A DNA stretch of 64,000 bases. Origin: Clostridiaceae bacterium (GTDB lineage Bacteria; Bacillota; Clostridia; Acetivibrionales; DUMB01). The position numbers were made by a program, and so were the translations under genes. The stretch covers positions 62,001 through 126,000 of the forward strand of contig DUMB01000098.1 in NCBI GenBank assembly GCA_012840085.1. Reading direction: 5' to 3'. Shown here piece by piece: positions 58,676 through 64,000 of the stretch. Below the pieces are notes generated by a model. That model made no database searches. It saw only the letters and a list, made by a program, of their open reading frames with translations, and had not been told where the DNA came from. Numbering within the stretch: the first letter of the stretch is position 1; the number at the start of each line of letters is the position of its first letter.

Positions 58676-59728
58676 ATGACTAAAAAAGAAAGAGTAGCCC
58701 TGGCCATCAATCACAAAGAACCGGACAAGGTGCCAAAAGGCGAAATAGCAATAGACGGTAGTCTGACAAAAAAACTGATCGGAGCTGACCGTTATGATCA
58801 GCTTGGTCCACTGGGAAGCGAGCTGGCTGCACGCGAGTTGCTTAATATGGATATTGCTTTTGTCAACGACTTTCCAATAAAGGTTGTTGGTCAAACTGAT
58901 GAGGGATACGACATTATACAGGGGCCTTTTGGCAACCAGATGGTTGACAATGGCAAGTCCAGCCATAATTATAAGCCCTTGGTGGACGACATTGAAGACG
59001 CAGATAACTACCATGTACCGGATATGAACTGGTGTCCCACCGACAAACTTGATTTTTATAAAGAAAATTCTGATATGTATGTAGTAGCCCAGATAGGGGG
59101 ACCTGCCAGCAACGTTTACCTGTGCATGGGCATGGAAGATTACATGGTTTATTCTCTTACAAATACAAAAGAAGTTGGCATTATTGCAGAAAGAATCATG
59201 GAGTACGAAGTAAAACGGGCAAAGAAATTCCTGGACCACGGTGCCGATGCAATACTCATTGCAGATGATATTGCTTTCAATTCAGGCCCATTCCTTCCTC
59301 CTGCAATTATGGACCAGATTGTTTATCCATATTTGAAATGGGCTGTGAAGGAAATAAAAAAATATAAGGATGTTCCGGTTTTTATGCATACAGATGGCTA
59401 CGTATATGATGTAATGGACAAAATAGTTGAATGCGGCTTTGACGGATTGCAGTCACTTCAGCCGTCTTCAGGCATGGATATTGCAAAGATAAAAGCTAAT
59501 TATGGAAAGGATTTGTGCCTTATGGGCAACATCGATCTGGATTATTTGCTGACTTTCGGAAGCCCTCAGGAAGTGGAAGACGAGGTCAAAAGGGTTATTG
59601 ATATAGCAGCACCCGGCGGTGGATTTATCCTGAGCTCATGCAATATTCTTGTGGATATCGTAAAGCCCGAGAATGTACTGGCAATGTATAATTGTGCTGA
59701 AAAGTACGGTGTATATGGCAGAAGATGA
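58676..59728 (+). CDS. Uroporphyrinogen decarboxylase (URO-D)/methyltransferase-fold protein 2
   Basis: MTKKERVALAINHKEPDKVP; GADAILIADDIAFNSGPFLPPAIMDQIVYPYLKWAVKEIKKYKDVPVFMHTDGYVYDVMDKIVECGFDGLQSLQP. Confidence 0.88.
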   Translation: MTKKERVALAINHKEPDKVPKGEIAIDGSLTKKLIGADRYDQLGPLGSELAARELLNMDIAFVNDFPIKVVGQTDEGYDIIQGPFGNQMVDNGKSSHNYKPLVDDIEDADNYHVPDMNWCPTDKLDFYKENSDMYVVAQIGGPASNVYLCMGMEDYMVYSLTNTKEVGIIAERIMEYEVKRAKKFLDHGADAILIADDIAFNSGPFLPPAIMDQIVYPYLKWAVKEIKKYKDVPVFMHTDGYVYDVMDKIVECGFDGLQSLQPSSGMDIAKIKANYGKDLCLMGNIDLDYLLTFGSPQEVEDEVKRVIDIAAPGGGFILSSCNILVDIVKPENVLAMYNCAEKYGVYGRR

Positions 59729-59788
59729 AGCCAATTAAAAGCTTCAACATAATTAAAACCCTCAATGCAATATAAAGCATCATAAAAA

Positions 59789-59830
59789 TAAAGCCTCAAC
59801 ACTTACGCGTTGAGGCTTTATTTTTATCTT
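59789..59830 (+). terminator. Rho-independent terminator
   Basis: TAAAGCCTCAAC-acttacgc-GTTGAGGCTTTA followed by TTTTTAT. Confidence 0.85.
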
Positions 59831-60080
59831 AGCTTTGCTTATCTTAAACTTTTGCTTATTTTAAGCTTTTGTTTGTCTTAAGCTTTTGTTTATCTTAAGC
59901 TTTTGTTTATCTTAAGCTTTTGTTTATCTTAAGATTTTGTTTATCTTAAGCTTTTGTTTATCTTAGCTTTGTTTATCTTAGCTTTGTTTATCTTAGGCTT
60001 TGTTTATCTTAGCAATTATTTATCCTAGCAATTATTTGTCTTAGCATTTATTTATCTTAACTTCATATTTATCTTAATTA
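59822..60080. repeat. Tandem repeat array, 17-bp and 14-bp units
   Basis: (TTTTGTTTATCTTAAGC)n grading into (TTTGTTTATCTTAG)n and TTATTTATCTTAGCAA variants. Confidence 0.85.
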
Positions 60081-60188
60081 GTTTTTTGCCAACTTATTGA
60101 TGGACATTCAATTAACGCATATAGTATCGTCAGGAGGATGGTCAAAGCTTTTCTTTAATCTGCCGTGAATACTTACCGGTCTTTAAAT

Positions 60189-61016
60189 TTAGCCTTTTAC
60201 TGCTCCGGCTGTTACACCTTCAATAATTCTGTTTGAGAATATAATAAACAGTATCAGTATTGGCACAGTTGACAGAATGGATACGGCCATGGCTGAATCA
60301 ACAGTCATAAATAAGTTCTTTGTGTACTTCATAATTATCAACGGAACGGTTTTATACTTCTCGCTCGTCAGGAAGATAAGAGGCAAGAAGAATTGATTCC
60401 ATATTTGTACTGAAACTGTTATACATACGGCAAACACTACAGGACTTGCCATCGGGAACATAATTTTGTAGAAAGTCGTCCATTCGCCTGCTCCGTCTAT
60501 AATTGCCGCTTCATGGATTTCCTCGGGAAGTTTTGCAAAAAAGTTGGACAGCATAAATACAGGCATGGAAATACTGGATGCCGATACAATAATAACAGAT
60601 AACAAATTATCTACAAGGTTCAGTTTGCTCATGAGCAGAAATATAGGTACAATACCCAGCTGTGCAGGGAACATCAAACCAATAAGGAAATATACACGTA
60701 TTGCTTTTTTAAGTTTAAAACTGTAGCGTGCAATTCCGTATGAGGTTAAAGAAGATATAATAACTATCAGAAGCAAACTTGCCACAAGTATGATTACACT
60801 GTTCAGAAAAAATCTGAGAAACTTATCATCAACCAGCAGCTTTTTATAATTATCAAATGTAAATCCACTTGGTGATCCAAGGGTGTTGGTCAGAATATCT
60901 TTTTTGGGTCTGAAAGAATTATATAATATATAACCCAGGATAAAAACTGCAAACGAGCAATATACCCATAGAAAAGCTTTTACAATCCCAGCTGCAATTC
61001 CATGATGTTTATCCAT
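60189..61016 (-). CDS. Sugar ABC transporter permease (MalG/AraQ-like)
   Basis: LPEEIHEAAIIDGAGEWTTFYKIMFPMASPVVFAVCITVSVQIWNQFFLPLIFL. Confidence 0.92.
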   Translation of the reverse strand: MDKHHGIAAGIVKAFLWVYCSFAVFILGYILYNSFRPKKDILTNTLGSPSGFTFDNYKKLLVDDKFLRFFLNSVIILVASLLLIVIISSLTSYGIARYSFKLKKAIRVYFLIGLMFPAQLGIVPIFLLMSKLNLVDNLLSVIIVSASSISMPVFMLSNFFAKLPEEIHEAAIIDGAGEWTTFYKIMFPMASPVVFAVCITVSVQIWNQFFLPLIFLTSEKYKTVPLIIMKYTKNLFMTVDSAMAVSILSTVPILILFIIFSNRIIEGVTAGAVKG

Positions 61017-61019
61017 GGC

Positions 61020-61964
61020 TTATTCCTCCTCCTTTCGATACATCAATGATATCTGGAATATCGCTACAATGAACAGCATCAGGAACAGTACCACCGCAAT
61101 AGTTGTTCCCATTCCCATGGAGTTTTCATTAACTCTTCCGCCCAGCGGATTCTGGTCTCCGAAGGCCATTCTGTAAAAGAACAGGGACATTACGTCAACA
61201 TTACGGTTTATACCTCCTGATATACCACCCAGGATGTAGCTGAAATCGAAAATTGTCATACCGAAAATGTAAGCAGCCAGTACCAGATTAAGGATAGTTG
61301 TTTTTATCTGTGGCAATACAATATAATAGAGCCTTCTCCAGACTCCGGCTCCTTCCAAGTATGCACTTTCAATTTCGTCGAAAGATATCATTTTCATGGC
61401 ACCGATGAAATATACCATACCGACGCCGATACCAGCCCATGTAATCATTATCCATACAATATAAATACCGAGTTCAGGGATACCAAGCCATGACCTGGTG
61501 AGATGACCAAGGCCTATCAACTCCAGTATTCTGTTAAAAAGGCCTATGTTTCCGTCAAATAGCAGAGTGAAAATAAAAACTATAATAGGTGTTGAAATAA
61601 ACTGCGGAGAAAATATTGCTACCTGGAAAAAGTTCTTTCCTTTTGATTTTATATAAATCATGTATGCCATAATAATCTGTATTGGTATTTGCAATAATAC
61701 AGTCAGCACAAATAACGTGAAACTATGTCCCAATGCGTTGGTCATTTGCGACATCAATTCGGGGTTTGTAAACAGTTCAATATAATTGCCTAAACCTACG
61801 AAGACTTTTTCGCTTATTCCATTCCATTCAAAAAAGCTTATATTTATAGCAGCGAAAATCGGGTAAATGACAAAGATTGTGTATAATATAAAGCCCGGCA
61901 GTAAAAAGAATATATATGGCCTTTTCTTGAAAAATGCTATCAATTTCACTCCTCCTCCGTACAA
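61020..61964 (-). CDS. Sugar ABC transporter permease (MalF/AraP-like)
   Basis: FFKKRPYIFFLLPGFILYTIFVIYPIFAAINISFFEWNG; FDEIESAYLEGAGVWRRLYYIVLPQIKTTI. Confidence 0.92.
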   Translation of the reverse strand: MYGGGVKLIAFFKKRPYIFFLLPGFILYTIFVIYPIFAAINISFFEWNGISEKVFVGLGNYIELFTNPELMSQMTNALGHSFTLFVLTVLLQIPIQIIMAYMIYIKSKGKNFFQVAIFSPQFISTPIIVFIFTLLFDGNIGLFNRILELIGLGHLTRSWLGIPELGIYIVWIMITWAGIGVGMVYFIGAMKMISFDEIESAYLEGAGVWRRLYYIVLPQIKTTILNLVLAAYIFGMTIFDFSYILGGISGGINRNVDVMSLFFYRMAFGDQNPLGGRVNENSMGMGTTIAVVLFLMLFIVAIFQISLMYRKEEE

Positions 61965-61990
61965 ACTAACAGATAACCACTGACAGTTAG

Positions 61991-62029
61991 TATAAAAATG
62001 CTCCTTTTTACATAAGGAGCATCTTTATA
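61991..62029 (-). other. Intercistronic hairpin between the binding protein and permease genes
   Basis: TATAAAAATGCTCCTT versus AAGGAGCATCTTTATA, 15/16 complementary, 7-nt loop. Confidence 0.7.
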
Positions 62030-62083
62030 CAATTAATAGAAGCCGAATGTAAATTAAGTGAATTAAATATTAAAGTTTTTTAT

Positions 62084-63385
62084 TTATCTTTTTGCGATTT
62101 CATTTTTAATTGTTTCGGCAGCTTTCTCACCTGTCAATTCGCCCAGCATTACCCTAGGACCTATATCACTGACTAAAATTTCCTGAGGTTTGCTGTTTTC
62201 GTTGGCAACTGCAGATAATACGTGGTAAACATTGTAACCTATGATATCAAAGTCTGCCATTTCTTTTATTGCTTCACTTGCATAATCGATATCATCTACT
62301 ACAGGTATTCCTCCTACTTTCTCATGCATAATCTGCTGAGCATCCTTGCTGCTTAAGAACTCAATGTATTTTGCTGCTTCATCAGGATATTTTGTTTTTG
62401 AGGAAGCTGCATAAGTCAAGAAGTTACTGAATCCGCTCTGTGAATAACGTTTTCCGTTATTGTCTGGAATTGCGAAACGGCCGATATTCAAGCCGGTTGA
62501 TTCATAAATACTGTTATTCCATGTACCGTCAATTATCATTGCAGTTTTGCCGTTTGTAAATGCAAGCTGTGCACCGGCACCATCAGTTGCTGCAACGTCA
62601 GAGCCGAAATATCCTTTTTCTACAAATTCGCGGAAAACGCTGAATCCTTTTGCCATAGGAGCATAGTCAATATCAAATTTGCCTTCTGAGAGAGAACCAA
62701 GAAGATCGTTATAGAATACAGGTGCAGTCAGCTGGAGGAACCAGTAGCGATCCCAGTCACCTTTTCCGCCTAATGCTATTGGTATTTCACCGTTCTGTTT
62801 AAGGGTTTCACAAACTTTAACGAAGTCATCCCATGTTTCTGGTTTTGCCAGACCATACTTGTCAAAAATATCTTTATTATAGTACATTGTAACATAGTCA
62901 GTAAATGCAGGGAAAGAGCAGTAAATAGAACCGTCTACAGTTGCATAATCGATAGATCCCTGAGGATATCTGCTGGTGTCTAAATTATACTTGTCAAGGT
63001 TGAGCAGATAACCGTTTCTTGCCATTTCAGCCATTTTAGTTGATTTATTTCCCTGAACCCAGAACAAATCGGGAAGCGAATTGGATTGAACAGCAACGTT
63101 TAATGCGTCGAAGCTACCTGAAAACTGATAATCAAGTTTGATGTTAGGATATTTTTTCTCAAAAGCTTGGTTGATCAGTTTGAATGCCTCTTCCAACACT
63201 GCCTGATTGTCAGGGTCTCCCCAAACTTTCAATGTAACGTTTTCAGAACTGGTTTTATCTCCGTTTGAAGTGTCATTACTGCCTGAAGTGTCGTTTTTTT
63301 GGCCGGATGTTTTTCCGCAAGCTACCATGGATACTAACAGTGATAAAGTTAAAACTAATACTAGGATTTTTGCAATTTTTTTCAT
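62084..63385 (-). CDS. Extracellular sugar-binding lipoprotein, family 1
   Basis: Lipobox LLVSMVACGKTSG; VTLKVWGDPDNQAVLEEAFKLINQAFEKKYPNIKLDYQFSGS. Confidence 0.93.
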   Translation of the reverse strand: MKKIAKILVLVLTLSLLVSMVACGKTSGQKNDTSGSNDTSNGDKTSSENVTLKVWGDPDNQAVLEEAFKLINQAFEKKYPNIKLDYQFSGSFDALNVAVQSNSLPDLFWVQGNKSTKMAEMARNGYLLNLDKYNLDTSRYPQGSIDYATVDGSIYCSFPAFTDYVTMYYNKDIFDKYGLAKPETWDDFVKVCETLKQNGEIPIALGGKGDWDRYWFLQLTAPVFYNDLLGSLSEGKFDIDYAPMAKGFSVFREFVEKGYFGSDVAATDGAGAQLAFTNGKTAMIIDGTWNNSIYESTGLNIGRFAIPDNNGKRYSQSGFSNFLTYAASSKTKYPDEAAKYIEFLSSKDAQQIMHEKVGGIPVVDDIDYASEAIKEMADFDIIGYNVYHVLSAVANENSKPQEILVSDIGPRVMLGELTGEKAAETIKNEIAKR

Positions 63386-63540
63386 TTTACTTCTCTCCTT
63401 TTCAAAGAAATTTCAAAGCATTTCTAAAAGAATACTTTAACTTTGCAGCAAATAACTTTATTGCTAAATTAATAGCTCTTTTCTCACATCCTCTCATATT
63501 TGTTTTAGTCAAGATATTAAATTCCTGCTTCAAACAGGAT

Positions 63541-64000
63541 TTAAGGCATTGGTTCAAGACTATTTTCCATAACTAATGCTGCTGTTCCGATAAATGAGGC
63601 GCTGCTTGTAAAAGATGAGGGTTTTATAGTTATTTCATTCTGCTGGTCCCATATTGTGTGCTGGCTTTTTAATTTGCTTCTTATGCTTTCAACTACCATA
63701 TCTTTGCACATATGCAAATCCCCGCCTATTACAAAGGACTCAATGTCAAACGCAGCCTGAAAGTTTATTATTGCAGTTACAATGTACTGAGTCATCCGGT
63801 CAATAGCCTGCATGTATAATTTATTTCCGTTTACTGCACCATCAGTCAGGTCCCACCAGTTTATATTTTCCGGGGCACCGTTTTCTTTTGCCCACTGAAC
63901 TGTTGCCCTGGTACTGCTGTACTTCTCAAGACAGCCTCTTCGCCCGCATTCACACTGAATACCATCTGGAACAACAATGCTGTGGCCTATTATACCTGCA
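63541..64000 (-). CDS. ROK family protein (sugar kinase/regulator), 5' end beyond the window
   Basis: Minus-strand frame is open to the window edge: AGIIGHSIVVPDGIQCECGRRGCLEKYSSTRATVQWAK.. (ROK CxCGxxGCxE motif). The ORF track lists only 63541-63813. Confidence 0.88.
   Translation of the reverse strand, partial: AGIIGHSIVVPDGIQCECGRRGCLEKYSSTRATVQWAKENGAPENINWWDLTDGAVNGNKLYMQAIDRMTQYIVTAIINFQAAFDIESFVIGGDLHMCKDMVVESIRSKLKSQHTIWDQQNEITIKPSSFTSSASFIGTAALVMENSLEPMP

Noticed and set aside
59822-60080. Possible CRISPR array
   Set aside because: Repeats are contiguous without unique spacers and degenerate; no cas genes in the window. The same applies to 36309, 50997 and 55327.

Overview
The window is 64 kb of low-GC Firmicutes/Clostridia-type DNA (strong GGAGG ribosome-binding sites, many YesM/YesN two-component pairs, SLH and dockerin-like domains). 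Almost all of it concerns sensing, importing and degrading sugars and glycans. Left to right: an mgl-type galactose ABC operon (5' truncated), an MCP, an AraC-type response regulator, a YesM-type kinase and a sugar-binding lipoprotein; a secreted GH2 beta-galactosidase with NPCBM and a terminal dockerin-like EF-hand pair; desulfoferrodoxin; an ECF S-component plus a uridine-kinase-like fusion behind a terminator-like leader; a DUF134 protein and a beta-lactamase-fold hydrolase. Next come a kinase-regulator pair and a near-identical orphan kinase copy, solute-binding proteins, Lpl-type permeases, a six-hairpin enzyme, a GH20-like enzyme and a URO-D-like protein. Two giant paralogous secreted F5/8C proteins follow, which share an unassigned central module; the second carries SLH domains. 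The right part has an AGE epimerase, a YmaF-like His-rich protein, two GntR/LacI-hybrid regulators, two GH38 alpha-mannosidases, a second URO-D-like protein, a second sugar ABC operon and a ROK protein. The main candidates for novelty are (i) a hairpin-rich palindromic element present twice (23829-24023 and 51363-51474, opposite orientation), (ii) the shared central module of the giant proteins, (iii) phased GTAAA triplets downstream of both kinase loci, (iv) a possible attenuator before the ECF S/kinase pair, and (v) several unrelated intergenic minisatellite-like arrays. No tRNA, rRNA or CRISPR was recognised. All calls are from reading sequence only; no database search was run.
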